From Amycolatopsis sp. WAC 01376 (GTDB lineage: Bacteria > Actinomycetota > Actinomycetes > Mycobacteriales > Pseudonocardiaceae): 64,000 nt of DNA. The notes under the pieces were generated by a model that had not been told where the DNA came from, made no database searches, and was given only the letters and a program-made list of their open reading frames with translations. The position numbers and the translations under genes are program-made. This document shows, in pieces, positions 41,731 through 52,690 of this stretch (positions are counted from its first letter, which is position 1; each line of letters begins with the position of its first letter). Location: contig NZ_QHKL01000001.1 of NCBI RefSeq assembly GCF_003947415.1, positions 1,116,001-1,180,000 on the forward strand, written 5' to 3'.

Positions 41731-41763
41731 TCGGCGATACGGCGTGAAAGGAGGAGACGTTCG

Positions 41764-42939
41764 GTGAGTGCACGGGAATGGATCGGTAAGGACTTCTACC
41801 GTGAGCTGGGCGTCTCCTCCGACGCCACCGCGGACGAGATCAAGAAGGCCTATCGCAAGCTGGCCAAGGAGAACCACCCCGACGCCAACGCGGGCAACGC
41901 GGAGGCCGAGAAGAAGTTCAAGGCGGTCTCCGAGGCGTACGGCGTGCTGTCCGACACGGCCAAGCGCAAGGAGTACGACGAGGCTCGCCGCCTCTTCGGC
42001 TCCGGCGGTCCCGGCGGCTTCGGCTTCCCGGGCGGCGGTGGTGGCAGCGGCGGTTTCGACGTCGGCGACATCTTCGGCCAGGCCGGCCAGCAGCAGGGCG
42101 GTTTCGGCGGTCTCGGTGACATCCTCGGCGGTCTCTTCGGCCGCCGTGGTGGTGCCGCCGGTGCCACCGCGAACCGTCCGCAGCGCGGCTCGGACGTGGA
42201 GACCGACGTCCGGATCGACTTCACCGAGGCGGTCAAGGGCGCGACCCTTCCGCTGCGGCTGTCGAGCCCGGCGACCTGCTCCACCTGCGGCGGAAACGGC
42301 GCGAAGCCGGGAACCTCCCCGAGGACGTGTTCGACCTGCCAGGGCAGCGGGCTGGTCAGCCGGAGCCAGGGCGCGTTCGCGTTCTCCGAGCCGTGCCGCG
42401 ACTGCCGCGGTCGCGGCACGATCATCGACGACCCCTGCCCGGAATGCGCGGGCGAGGGCATCAGCACCCGCACCCGCACGCTGACCGTGCGGATCCCGCC
42501 GGGCGTCGCCGACGACCAGCGGATCCGCCTGGCGGGCCAGGGCGAACCGGGCCGAGGCGGCGCGCAGCCGGGCGATCTGTACGTCCGCGTGCACGTCGCA
42601 CCGCACACGTTGTTCGGGCGCCAGGGCCTCGACCTGACGATCGCCGTGCCGGTGTCCTTCGCGGAACTGGCCCTCGGCGGCACGATCACCGTGCCGACGC
42701 TCGAGGGCAAGGTGTCGCTGAAGGTGCCGCAAGGTACGGCGAGCGGCCGGGTGCTTCGCGTGCGCGGCAAGGGAATCGCGAAGCGTGACGGCTCGCAGGG
42801 CGACCTGCTGGTCACCCTGCAGGCTGCCATCCCGGCCAAATTGGACGACAAGGCGCGTGAAGCGCTGGAGGCCTACGCCGAGGCCATGGCCGACCACGAT
42901 CCACGACCGGAGATCACCGAACTTCTCGAAGGCAGGTGA
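41764..42939 (+). CDS. dnaJ: Hsp40 co-chaperone DnaJ
   Basis: A 391-residue type I DnaJ: J-domain with HPD (KENHPDANAG), a long Gly/Phe-rich region, four CxxCxGxG zinc motifs (CSTCGGNG, CSTCQGSG, CRDCRGRG, CPECAGEG) and the C-terminal substrate domains. GTG 41764 has AAAGGAGGAG upstream. It stimulates DnaK ATPase. The sequence is of the DnaJ1 type that goes with the operon in actinobacteria. Stop overlaps hspR. Confidence 0.98.
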   Translation: MSAREWIGKDFYRELGVSSDATADEIKKAYRKLAKENHPDANAGNAEAEKKFKAVSEAYGVLSDTAKRKEYDEARRLFGSGGPGGFGFPGGGGGSGGFDVGDIFGQAGQQQGGFGGLGDILGGLFGRRGGAAGATANRPQRGSDVETDVRIDFTEAVKGATLPLRLSSPATCSTCGGNGAKPGTSPRTCSTCQGSGLVSRSQGAFAFSEPCRDCRGRGTIIDDPCPECAGEGISTRTRTLTVRIPPGVADDQRIRLAGQGEPGRGGAQPGDLYVRVHVAPHTLFGRQGLDLTIAVPVSFAELALGGTITVPTLEGKVSLKVPQGTASGRVLRVRGKGIAKRDGSQGDLLVTLQAAIPAKLDDKAREALEAYAEAMADHDPRPEITELLEGR

Positions 42940-43373
42940 GCGCGATGTTCGGCGGGTTGCCGCACGGTGCGGACGAGGACACGCCGGTGTTCGTCATTTC
43001 GGTGGCGGCGCAGCTGTCCGGCCTGCACGCGCAGACCCTGCGGTCCTACGACCGCCAGGGTCTCGTGTCGCCGGGCCGGACCTCCGGCGGTGGACGGCGT
43101 TACTCGATGCGGGACATCGCGTTGCTGCGCGAAGTGCAGCGACTGTCCCAAGAGGACGGTGTCAACCTCGCGGGCATCAAGCGGATCATCGAGCTGGAAA
43201 ACCAGGTCGACGCCCTCCGGGCGCGCATCGCCGAACTGACCGAAGAGCTCACGGCGGCGTACCTCACCGCCGAACAGACGGCCGCGGCCGTGCACGCCTC
43301 CTACCGCAAGGACCTCGTCCCGCTGCGGCAGCAGACGGCCCTGGTCGTCTGGAAGCCCAAACGCCGCACGTAG
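42936..43373 (+). CDS. hspR: MerR-family heat-shock repressor HspR
   Basis: A 145-residue MerR-type regulator. The winged helix is VFVISVAAQLSGLHAQTLRS-YDRQGLVSPGRTSGGGRRYS, then RDIALLREVQRLSQEDGVNL and a coiled coil. It binds HAIR sites with DnaK as corepressor. Target sites are seen at dnaK (38948) and clpB (49815). The GTG overlaps dnaJ (GTGA); an ATG nine bases on is a possible alternative. The C-terminal basic tail (WKPKRRT) is typical. Confidence 0.96.
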   Translation: MSAMFGGLPHGADEDTPVFVISVAAQLSGLHAQTLRSYDRQGLVSPGRTSGGGRRYSMRDIALLREVQRLSQEDGVNLAGIKRIIELENQVDALRARIAELTEELTAAYLTAEQTAAAVHASYRKDLVPLRQQTALVVWKPKRRT

Positions 43374-43411
43374 TCCCGCGTGCTCGAAGCCGTCATTCGC
43401 GTGACTGAGCG

Positions 43412-43513
43412 CGTAACTCACGTGATTGGAGCCGTAACTCACGTGATTGGAGCCGTAACTCACGAGTGACGGCTCCAAGCACGCGAGTTACGGCTTCAAG
43501 CACGCGAAACCGG
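43412..43513. repeat. 21-bp tandem units with inverted counterpart after hspR
   Basis: Two exact tandem copies of a 21-bp unit (43412-43432 and 43433-43453, CGTAACTCACGTGATTGGAGC) plus a partial third (43454-43464). The reverse complement follows in two diverged copies to about 43513 (GACGGCTCCAAGCACGCGAG, TTACGGCTTCAAGCACGCG). The whole can fold as a long, interrupted hairpin between convergent hspR and DUF305 genes. Confidence 0.85.
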
Positions 43514-43525
43514 CGGCGGGAAGCT

Positions 43526-43547
43526 CGCATTCAGAGGACTAAATGCG
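43526..43547. repeat. Half copy of the 61988 palindrome
   Basis: CGCATTCAGAGGACTAAATGCG differs by one base from the right arm of the palindrome at 61988-62053 (GCATTCAGAGGACGAAATGC). It forms only a small CGCATT/AATGCG hairpin next to the DUF305 stop. Confidence 0.75.
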
Positions 43548-44147
43548 TTATTGGCCGGGGACGAGGGTCCGGATCTGCTGGACCTCGCCGGTGCGCGAGT
43601 CCATGATCCGCTGCGCCAGCGCCTTCGCCTCCGGGTTCTTGCCGTCCTTCAGCTCGGTCCTCGCGAGCGCGACCCCGTTGTGCTGGTGCGCGACGAAGAT
43701 GTCCGCGAAGTCGAGGGTGAACTCCGAACCATCCTTTTTGGACAGTGCTTCGAGCAGCCCCTTGTCCGTGAGCCCGTCGCCACCGTGATGGTGGTGCGCG
43801 TGCGGATCGGCGGAACCCGTCTCGGGTTTGCCCCAGCCCTTCAGCCAGTTCCGCATTTCGGTGCTCTCGGTCTGCTGCGTCGCCTCGATGGCGGCCGCGA
43901 GATCCTTGAGCTCCTGCTTCTGCGCCTGCTTGGCCTTCACCAGCTTGACGATCTCCACGCCCTGGTTGTTGTGGGCGATCATCATCTGCAGGAACATCAC
44001 GTCGGCGTCGTTGTACTCGGCGGACGCCGCGGCGGCGGATTGGGGGACCGGGGAGATCGGGCCGCCGGCGGTGGTCGGTGAGCCATCACCGGTCCCGCAG
44101 CCCGCGAGGGCCACGAGACCGGCGACGAGAACGAGGGCCAGCTTCAC
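43548..44147 (-). CDS. DUF305-family, His-rich lipoprotein (likely copper-associated)
   Basis: A 199-residue lipoprotein; lipobox VALAGC near residue 17. DUF305 signatures appear: DVMFLQMMIAHNNQGVEIVK, then NWLKGWGKPE, and FADIFVAHQHNGVALARTEL, with an H-x-x-x-Q/M pattern. A DPHAHHHHGGDG loop adds a histidine cluster. DUF305 proteins are exported, ferritin-like helical bundles commonly linked to copper. The GTG start overlaps the stop of the LPMO gene by four bases, so the products are coupled. Copper delivery or scavenging is inferred, not shown. Confidence 0.83.
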   Translation of the reverse strand: MKLALVLVAGLVALAGCGTGDGSPTTAGGPISPVPQSAAAASAEYNDADVMFLQMMIAHNNQGVEIVKLVKAKQAQKQELKDLAAAIEATQQTESTEMRNWLKGWGKPETGSADPHAHHHHGGDGLTDKGLLEALSKKDGSEFTLDFADIFVAHQHNGVALARTELKDGKNPEAKALAQRIMDSRTGEVQQIRTLVPGQ

Positions 44148-44896
44148 TGCCGGGTCCAGAGTGCGGGGGTGTTCGGCGGTTCCCAGCCCTGGAGCGCGGT
44201 GTGCGCCAGCTGGCAGCGATAGGTCGCGCCGCCGTAGGTCACCGTGCTGCCGACCGCGTAGGCCGTCCCGGCCGCCCAGGTGCCGCCGGCGGGCGGGTTG
44301 CTGGTGCTGGTGGGCGGGTTCGACGTCGTGGGCGGGTTGCTGGTGGTCGGCGGGTTGCTCGTGGTGGGCGGGTTGCCGCCGCCGATCTGCAGGTCGATGC
44401 AGCTGTAGAAGGCCATCGGCGTGTCCGCGATGTTCCAGATGGCGAGCACCTTCTGGCGGCCGCTGAAGCCGTTCAGGCTCACGGTGTGCGACGTCGGGTC
44501 CTTCGGCGCGGAGTTGTTCCCGCTGATGTCGGCGATCTTGGTGCCGCCGATGTAGTACTCGTAGTTCGTGGTCCGGTGGTAGGCGGTGAACTTCCAGTTG
44601 AAGGTCACGCTGTTGCCGACCGAGGCGGCGGGCCACGGCTTGGATTCGTCGTTGAGCTCGGCGAATCCGGGAAGGCCGCCGTTGCAGCTGCGGAGCCCCT
44701 TGGGGCCTTCGACGCTCTGGGGTTCGTAGACGATGGCGCCGCAGCCGGAAACCTTGCCCTGGGCGCAGTTCGCCTGGCGGCTGGGCGGGGACAGCACGTA
44801 GCCGTGGGCGCTGGCCGCCTGGGGGATGGCGACGATGGCGATCGGGGCGAGGATCGCACCGGCGGCGGCTGCCACGAGCTTGCGTTTGACGGTCAT
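44144..44896 (-). CDS. Secreted lytic polysaccharide monooxygenase (AA10) with chitin-binding domain
   Basis: A 250-residue copper enzyme. ATG 44896 has CAGGAG upstream. The signal peptide ends in AASA; cleavage exposes His1 (HGYVLSPPSRQANC), part of the histidine brace that binds copper. Residues about 30-170 form the AA10 core with NESKPW-type loops, NWKFTAYHRTTNYEYYI (second brace histidine) and WNIADTPMAFYSCIDLQI. A repeated N-P-P-T-T-S linker leads to a C-terminal CBM5/12 chitin-binding domain (WAAGTAYAVGSTVTYGGATY). It oxidises chitin or cellulose. Coupled to the DUF305 gene. Confidence 0.93.
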   Translation of the reverse strand: MTVKRKLVAAAAGAILAPIAIVAIPQAASAHGYVLSPPSRQANCAQGKVSGCGAIVYEPQSVEGPKGLRSCNGGLPGFAELNDESKPWPAASVGNSVTFNWKFTAYHRTTNYEYYIGGTKIADISGNNSAPKDPTSHTVSLNGFSGRQKVLAIWNIADTPMAFYSCIDLQIGGGNPPTTSNPPTTSNPPTTSNPPTSTSNPPAGGTWAAGTAYAVGSTVTYGGATYRCQLAHTALQGWEPPNTPALWTRQ

Positions 44897-45056
44897 GCCG
44901 GCTCCTGGGGGATGGAACGACGGTGTTCCCGTGAGGGGGAGCAATGTGGTCTAGACCATAAATCCGCCGGTGACCGCGGTCAATGATTCACTGACCTACT
45001 GCTGCGTCGAGCCCAAGTGGTACAGCCGATCGGCCTAATACGAACGGAGTGCCGGC

Positions 45057-46265
45057 TCAGTCCAGGGTGAAGGGGTCGTATTTGATCCGCGCCAGGTCCG
45101 TGCCGGCGGCGAGCAGTTTCGCGATCGTCGCGCGGATCATCGAAGGCGACCCGGCGACGTAGACGTCGCGGTCCTTCCAGCGGCCGCGCTGCGTGACCGC
45201 CGTGGCCAGCGTGCCGCGGTCACCGCCGGTGATGGTGCCTTCCTCGGTCACCGGGGTCACCGTCAGCCAAGGGCAGGTGACGGTCAGCCCGCGGAGCTCG
45301 TCGAGGGCGTAGAGGTCTTCCGGCTTCCGGCCGCCGAAGAACAGGTGCACCGGCGGGTTGTTCCGCCAGCGCGACATGTCGTCGAGCAGGGCGAGCAGCG
45401 GCGCGAGACCGGTGCCGCCGCCGATCATCAGCAGCGGACGGCTTTCCGTGTGGTGCACCGAAAGCGCGCCGAGCGACGGGCCGATCCGCCAGACGTCGCC
45501 GGGCCGGGTGTGGTGGACGATCGCGCGCGAGACCCAGCCGCCGCGCACGGCGTGCACGTGGAACTCCATCGTCCCGTCGTCGTGCGGCGCGGTGGCGGGC
45601 GAGAAGTAGCGCCACATCCGCGGGCGCTGCGGGACTTCGACGCTGACGTAGCCACCGGCCCGGTACGGGAGCGGCTGGTCCGTGCGCACCTTGATGACGG
45701 CGACGTCGCGGGAAGCGAGCCGGTGCTCGACGACGGTCGCCTTCCACCACGCCGGCCCGGCTTCCTTGCCCGCGGCCTCACGCATGCTCTTCGAAATGAC
45801 GCCGTACGCGGTGATCCAGGCGTCTTCCACCTCGGGCGTCCAGTCGTCCTTCGAGAATCTTTTCAGCGCGGCGATCAGCGCGACTCCGACGGCGTCGTAA
45901 TGGCGGCCGAGGACGTCGAACTTCCGGTGGTCCCGGCCGAGCTGGCCGAGGAAAGTGGCCAGTTCGTCCGGCCGGTCCACCATCTGCACCACGTAGACGA
46001 GCGCGCGCAGCAAACGATTTCGCTGGGTGGCCATGTTGATCGGGAACAACGCCCGCGCGTCCGGTGCGATGGTGAAGAGCGCCCCGTAAAAGTACTGGGA
46101 CAGCTCCTCTGCCTTCGTTTCGACGGCGGCGAAACTTTCCCGGATGAGCTTGGCCATCCGGACGGTCTTGTCCGCCGCGGGTGTTTCGACCAGGGGCGGA
46201 ACGGGAATCGGTGAGGATCTCGACGAACTCGGTGGATGCTCGTATTTCACTGTTTCGGCAGTCAT
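45057..46265 (-). CDS. Flavohemoglobin-like globin/FAD/NAD reductase (copy 1)
   Basis: A 402-residue fusion. A globin domain (about 30-165) carries the B10 Tyr (SQYFYGALFTIAPDAR), the CD1 Phe region (ALFPINMATQ) and the proximal His (LGRDHRKFDVLGRHYDAVG). An FAD domain follows, with the altered R-Y-F-S-P motif (MWRYFSPATAPH) and a NAD(P) domain with GGGTGLAPLLALL. Such proteins are nitric-oxide dioxygenases or related reductases. ATG 46265 is chosen to match its paralogue in length. Tandem duplicate of the next gene upstream. Confidence 0.85.
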   Translation of the reverse strand: MTAETVKYEHPPSSSRSSPIPVPPLVETPAADKTVRMAKLIRESFAAVETKAEELSQYFYGALFTIAPDARALFPINMATQRNRLLRALVYVVQMVDRPDELATFLGQLGRDHRKFDVLGRHYDAVGVALIAALKRFSKDDWTPEVEDAWITAYGVISKSMREAAGKEAGPAWWKATVVEHRLASRDVAVIKVRTDQPLPYRAGGYVSVEVPQRPRMWRYFSPATAPHDDGTMEFHVHAVRGGWVSRAIVHHTRPGDVWRIGPSLGALSVHHTESRPLLMIGGGTGLAPLLALLDDMSRWRNNPPVHLFFGGRKPEDLYALDELRGLTVTCPWLTVTPVTEEGTITGGDRGTLATAVTQRGRWKDRDVYVAGSPSMIRATIAKLLAAGTDLARIKYDPFTLD

Positions 46266-46602
46266 GGGTGAACGATTTTCTCCAGTTGGATCGGGCATAT
46301 TCTCCAGACCCGATGTCATCTTGCTCGTGTTTCCCCCGAGGGTTCCCGACTGTATGCCCGGAAGTCGCAAAAGGATCCGCTAATGGTTGTTTCCCGCTCG
46401 AACGGAGCAAACGATATACGCGCGGTCAACACCGTCTGGCACTAAGTAAAGGTGATCAAGCAGGCAGGGTTTCCCTTGCTCACCAGTGGTTTTCGCCAGT
46501 TCGGCAGGATGGCGTGATCCGCCGATCGGGTGGCTTTTCTCCGTGATTACCGCGTCACGTAACGACACGAACCCGACGACTGATCCACCATTGTGGAATC
46601 GG
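46266..46602. other. Non-coding gap between the two flavohemoglobin-like genes
   Basis: A 337-base gap upstream of the gene starting at 46265. It is less GC-rich than its surroundings and codes for nothing recognisable. A separate promoter for the downstream copy is likely. A TATATC hexamer at about 46410 (minus strand) is a weak -10 candidate without a good -35. Confidence 0.4.
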
Positions 46603-47808
46603 TTAGTCGATGGTGAAGGGGTCGTACGCGATCTGGTCGAGCGCGCTGCCCGCGACCAGCATCCGGGACACCGTCGCCCGGATCATCGCGGGCGAACCGG
46701 CGACGAGGACGCGGTGCCCTGGCCAGGATCCGTTCTGGGTGACGGCTTCCGCGAGCGTGCCCTGGACGCAGCCGGGGGCTTCTTCACCGTGCTCGACCAC
46801 CGGGGTCACGGTGAGCCAGGGGTTGGTGGACGCGAGGGCACGCAACTCGTCGAGGTCGTAAAGGTCCTCACGCGACGGTCCGCCGTAGAACAACTGGACC
46901 TTCGGGTTCTCGCCCCATTGCGCGAGGTCGTCCAGAATGGCGCGCAGCGGCGCGATGCCGGTGCCGCCCGCGATCATCAGGACGCCGCGGCCGTCGGTGC
47001 GGTCGACCGAAAGCCTGCCGAGCGGCGGCCCCAGCCGCCAGACGTCGCCCGGCTGCGTGTGGCTCACGATCGCGCGGGACACCCAGCCGCCGTCGACCGC
47101 GCGTACGTGGAACTCGATGCCGCCGTCTTCGCGCGGCGCGTTCGCCGGCGACAGATAGCGCCAGAGCCTCGGCCGCTGCGGGACTTCGACGCTCATGTAC
47201 TGGCCGGGCTGGTACGGCACCGGGAATTCGGGCTGGACGCGGACCAGGGCGAGATCCCAGGTGAGCCGCCGGTGTTCGAGTACGGTCGCGGACCACGACG
47301 CCGGGTTGACGTCGGCCGCGGCGGCCTCCTGCATCGCGCGGGCGACGATGGTGAACGCCTCCGCCCAGGCCCGCTCGACCTCCGGTGTCCAGTCCGGACC
47401 CAGGTGGTTCTTGAGCGAGGCGAGCAGTGCGGTGCCGACGGCCTCGTAATGCCGGGGGATGACGCCGAACTTGCGGTGGTCGCGGCCGAGCTGGGTCAGG
47501 AACGGCACCAGGTCGTCCGGCCGGTCGACCATCTGCACGATGTGGACCAGCGCGCGCACCAGCCTGCCGCGCTGGACCTCCATGTTGATCGGGAAGAAGT
47601 CGCGGGTGGCGGGCGCGAGGGTGAACAGCATCCCGTAGAAGAACTGGGAGATCTCCGGGATGAAGGGCTCCGACTTCGCCCAGGTGTCCCGGATGAGCCG
47701 CACCATCGCGGTGACCGCGGGCGGGGCTTCCCTCGGTGCCGAGGAACGCGGCACCGGACTGACCGCGTCGGCCGTCACGGGCTGGGAGTCGCTGATCGGG
47801 AAGCGCAT
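46603..47808 (-). CDS. Flavohemoglobin-like globin/FAD/NAD reductase (copy 2)
   Basis: A 401-residue paralogue of the gene at 45057, with the same layout: globin domain (SQFFYGMLFTLAPATRDFFP with B10 Tyr, RDHRKFGVIPRHYEAVG with the proximal His), FAD domain (LWRYLSPANAPREDGG) and NAD domain (GGGTGIAPLRAILDD, VLVAGSPAMIRAT). The two ends (KYDPFTLD and AYDPFTID) are near-identical; the N-terminal 30 residues differ, which may reflect different location or control. Starts 270 bases from the divergent MarR gene. Confidence 0.85.
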   Translation of the reverse strand: MRFPISDSQPVTADAVSPVPRSSAPREAPPAVTAMVRLIRDTWAKSEPFIPEISQFFYGMLFTLAPATRDFFPINMEVQRGRLVRALVHIVQMVDRPDDLVPFLTQLGRDHRKFGVIPRHYEAVGTALLASLKNHLGPDWTPEVERAWAEAFTIVARAMQEAAAADVNPASWSATVLEHRRLTWDLALVRVQPEFPVPYQPGQYMSVEVPQRPRLWRYLSPANAPREDGGIEFHVRAVDGGWVSRAIVSHTQPGDVWRLGPPLGRLSVDRTDGRGVLMIAGGTGIAPLRAILDDLAQWGENPKVQLFYGGPSREDLYDLDELRALASTNPWLTVTPVVEHGEEAPGCVQGTLAEAVTQNGSWPGHRVLVAGSPAMIRATVSRMLVAGSALDQIAYDPFTID

Positions 47809-48020
47809 ACCGGAAGACAGTTCCCCAGGTTCACGAACGAGGGTCCACTGGAGAAGAATTCACGGGTCATTCACCTCTCCGGTCAGTGGCTTTCGGGCCG
47901 GTCGGCTGGTTCCGGCTCGCTCGCGAGACTAGCCGCCTAGAGACCTTTTGCCTGCATCGTTGCTCCGGACGGGTGTACTCGAAACCGGTCGGCAGTGGGG
48001 GATCTCACGAGGTAAACAGT

Positions 48021-48050
48021 TGTCTTACGCAAGCGTCGCCGAATAAAGTT
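48021..48050 (+). promoter_or_regulatory. Promoter of the MarR gene
   Basis: TTGTCT at 48021-48026 and TAAAGT at 48045-48050 with an 18-base spacer. A perfect palindrome follows at 48050-48062, across the likely start of transcription, as in an autoregulated MarR promoter. Confidence 0.5.
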
Positions 48051-48062
48051 GTACTGTACAAG
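48050..48062. promoter_or_regulatory. Operator palindrome in front of the MarR gene
   Basis: TTGTAC-T-GTACAA: perfect 6-bp arms, 17 bases before the ATG and just beyond the -10 of the MarR promoter. Half-sites of this type are common for MarR-family dimers. Confidence 0.6.
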
Positions 48063-48078
48063 TAGCCGGGAGGCACCG

Positions 48079-48543
48079 ATGAGCTCCGCAGACGACGCCA
48101 GGGTCGAGTTGATGCGTGAGTTGAAGGCCGCCTCCCAGCTGCAGCACGCCTGGATCATGCAGGCATGGCAGGACGAGCCCGGTCTGCATCCGGCGGCCGC
48201 GATGCTGTTGTCGGACCTGGCGAAGCACGGCGAGGCGCGCCCCTCGGAACTGGCCAAACGACGCTTTGTGGACCTTTCGGTCGTAAGCCGTCAAATCTCC
48301 CAGCTGTCCGCGGCGGGGATGGTCGACCGCCGTCCCGCGCCCGAGGACGGCCGCGCGTCGATCATCAGCATCTCCGAACGCGGACACGAGGAACTGGGCC
48401 GCAGGCGGGCCGGTTATCTGGAGTTCATGGAGCGTGCGCTCGGTGACTGGGACGACGAAAAGGTCCTCGGCCTGACCACTCGCCTCGCCGAGATGAACGC
48501 CGACCTTCGCACGGCCTTGTCGACGCAGACTTGCGACGTCTGA
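48079..48543 (+). CDS. MarR-family transcriptional regulator
   Basis: A 154-residue regulator; the ATG at 48079 has GGGAGG upstream. The winged helix is ARPSELAKRRFVDLSVVSRQISQLSAAGMVDRRPAPEDGRASII. It is preceded by an overlapping promoter and palindrome and is divergent from the flavohemoglobin-like gene. It could respond to oxidative or nitrosative stress and control the globin genes, or it could control the MFS gene that follows 75 bases on. Which is its main target cannot be read from sequence. Confidence 0.9.
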   Translation: MSSADDARVELMRELKAASQLQHAWIMQAWQDEPGLHPAAAMLLSDLAKHGEARPSELAKRRFVDLSVVSRQISQLSAAGMVDRRPAPEDGRASIISISERGHEELGRRRAGYLEFMERALGDWDDEKVLGLTTRLAEMNADLRTALSTQTCDV

Positions 48544-48618
48544 CGGCCGCCATTACTACCCGCCGGTCTTGACTGAACGGACCTTTCGCCTGGCTGTCAC
48601 GCCGGTAGCGTCGATGTT

Positions 48619-49803
48619 GTGCGGAGCAGGGTCGCGTTGCTGGTCGCCTTGGGAATCGACAACTTCGGCTCGGGACTTTTTCTTCCGCTCGGGCTGGTCT
48701 TCGTCATCCGTGTGGTGGGTTTGCCCCTCGCCCAGGCGGGGGCGGCGGTCACTCTCGGTGCGTTCGCCGGTCTGCTCGTCCCCGCACTCGCCGGGCGCAT
48801 CGTCGACCTGATCGGCCCGCGGACGGTGATGATCTGCTCCCACGTTCTCCAGGCCGCCGGAGCGAGCGCTTTTCTGCTGGCCGACGGTTTCGCCGGGGTC
48901 GTCGGCGCGTCCGTCATGCTCGCGGCCGGGCAGCAGCTGTTCTACAGCTCCCAGTTCTCGCTCATCGCCGACGTCGCGGGCGAAGGGCCGAAGGACCGGC
49001 CGTTCGCCGAAGCCGCGATGGTCCGCTCCGCGGGCTTCGGGCTGGCCGGGGCCGCGGCGGCCGGACTACTGGTGTGGATCGGGCGCGACGGCCTGTACGT
49101 CGCCGTGATGGTCGACGTCGCGACCTTCGTCGTCGCCGCGGCCATCCTTTCGACGCTGGTCACGCCGGTCCCGCGGCGCTTGCCGCGCTGCTCGGGGCCC
49201 GCGCGGGTCTGGCGGAACCGCCCGTACCTGGCGCTCATCGTGTTCAGCGGACTCTTCGCGCTCACGATGGACTTCTTCCTCATCGGGATGCCGGTGTACG
49301 TCTTCAACGCCTTGCAGGGCCCGCGGTGGCTTCCCGGCGCGATCATCGCGCTGCTCACCGTCGTCACCAGTCTGGGTGGAGTCGTCGGATTGCGGCTCAC
49401 CAGGAACCTGACCCGGATCGCCGCGATGCGCGCGGGCTCGGCGTTGTTCGCGGTGTGGTGCCTGGCGTGCCTCGTGGTGGTGTTCGTGCCGAAGGTCTTC
49501 CAGCCGGTTTACCTGCTCGGCGCGACCCTCGTGCTGGCCGCCGGCGATCTCGCGTTCGGTCCGCGATCCGGTGCGCTGGCCGAAGCCGCGGCGCCGCCGG
49601 AGGCGCGAGGCCGGTATCTGGCGGCGTTCCAGTACGCGTTCACGCTCGCCGCGGTGATCGCTCCGGCCGTCGTCGCGCTGTTCTCCGTGGCAGTCTGGAT
49701 CCCGTGGGTGCTCGTGGCCGCGTGTGCCTGCACGGCCGTCGTCGGCCTCGGCCGGGTGGGTCCGCGTCTGCCCGCGGAGGCCGTGTCGCCGACCGGAGGC
49801 TGA
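48619..49803 (+). CDS. MFS transporter
   Basis: A 394-residue integral membrane protein with about twelve helices. GTG 48619 opens MRSRVALLVALGIDNFGSGL. It carries the MFS loop between helices 2 and 3 (AGRIVDLIGPRTV) and an equivalent in the second half (RNLTRIAAMRAG). The cargo is unknown; a drug or metabolite exporter is plausible because a MarR gene precedes it. No strong ribosome-binding site. The stop is 11 bases before the clpB operator. Confidence 0.87.
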   Translation: MRSRVALLVALGIDNFGSGLFLPLGLVFVIRVVGLPLAQAGAAVTLGAFAGLLVPALAGRIVDLIGPRTVMICSHVLQAAGASAFLLADGFAGVVGASVMLAAGQQLFYSSQFSLIADVAGEGPKDRPFAEAAMVRSAGFGLAGAAAAGLLVWIGRDGLYVAVMVDVATFVVAAAILSTLVTPVPRRLPRCSGPARVWRNRPYLALIVFSGLFALTMDFFLIGMPVYVFNALQGPRWLPGAIIALLTVVTSLGGVVGLRLTRNLTRIAAMRAGSALFAVWCLACLVVVFVPKVFQPVYLLGATLVLAAGDLAFGPRSGALAEAAAPPEARGRYLAAFQYAFTLAAVIAPAVVALFSVAVWIPWVLVAACACTAVVGLGRVGPRLPAEAVSPTGG

Positions 49804-49814
49804 ACTTTTTCAGA

Positions 49815-49835
49815 GTTGAGCGGAACAGACTCAAC
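49815..49835. promoter_or_regulatory. HAIR operator (HspR site) upstream of clpB
   Basis: GTTGAGC-GGAACAG-ACTCAAC: matches the HAIR consensus CTTGAGT-N7-ACTCAAG in arm and spacer, centred 67 bases before the clpB start. Same type of site as at dnaK, so clpB belongs to the HspR regulon. Confidence 0.92.
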
Positions 49836-49891
49836 TTTGCTGACGTTGTACCGGTCGACGGACTTACGCAGGACCTAGTACGAGGTGAGGG

Positions 49892-52489
<2,598 letters not shown>

Positions 52490-52515
52490 CGCCGCCGGCC
52501 GGTCACCTGCCGGAC

Positions 52516-52568
52516 GCTATGAAAGGTCCTTTCCTTGCAAAATTTGCAAGGAAAGGACCTTTCATAGC
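52516..52568. repeat. Intergenic palindrome, CTTGC-core family, copy 2
   Basis: 26-bp perfect arms (52516-52541 and 52543-52568) around a single base; the centre is AT-rich (AAAATTT). Outer arm GCTATGAAAGGTCCTTTCCT matches 20951 at most positions, and the CTTGCAAA/TTTGCAAG core is shared. It lies 26 bases beyond the clpB stop. No T-tract. Confidence 0.92.
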
Positions 52569-52690
52569 ATTGGCGACACAGCGATTTGTCGACGTTTCGG
52601 CCGGTCTTCGGGGCGCGGCACCGAAAGGGGTGGCGCGACACGACGCCCGGCGATCACGTCCGGTGAGTGCAGGGGGATACCCTGACCGGC

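Noticed and set aside
43412..43513. Possible CRISPR-like repeat array
   Set aside because: Units are head-to-tail with no spacers, only two exact copies, followed by their inverted form; no cas genes are near.
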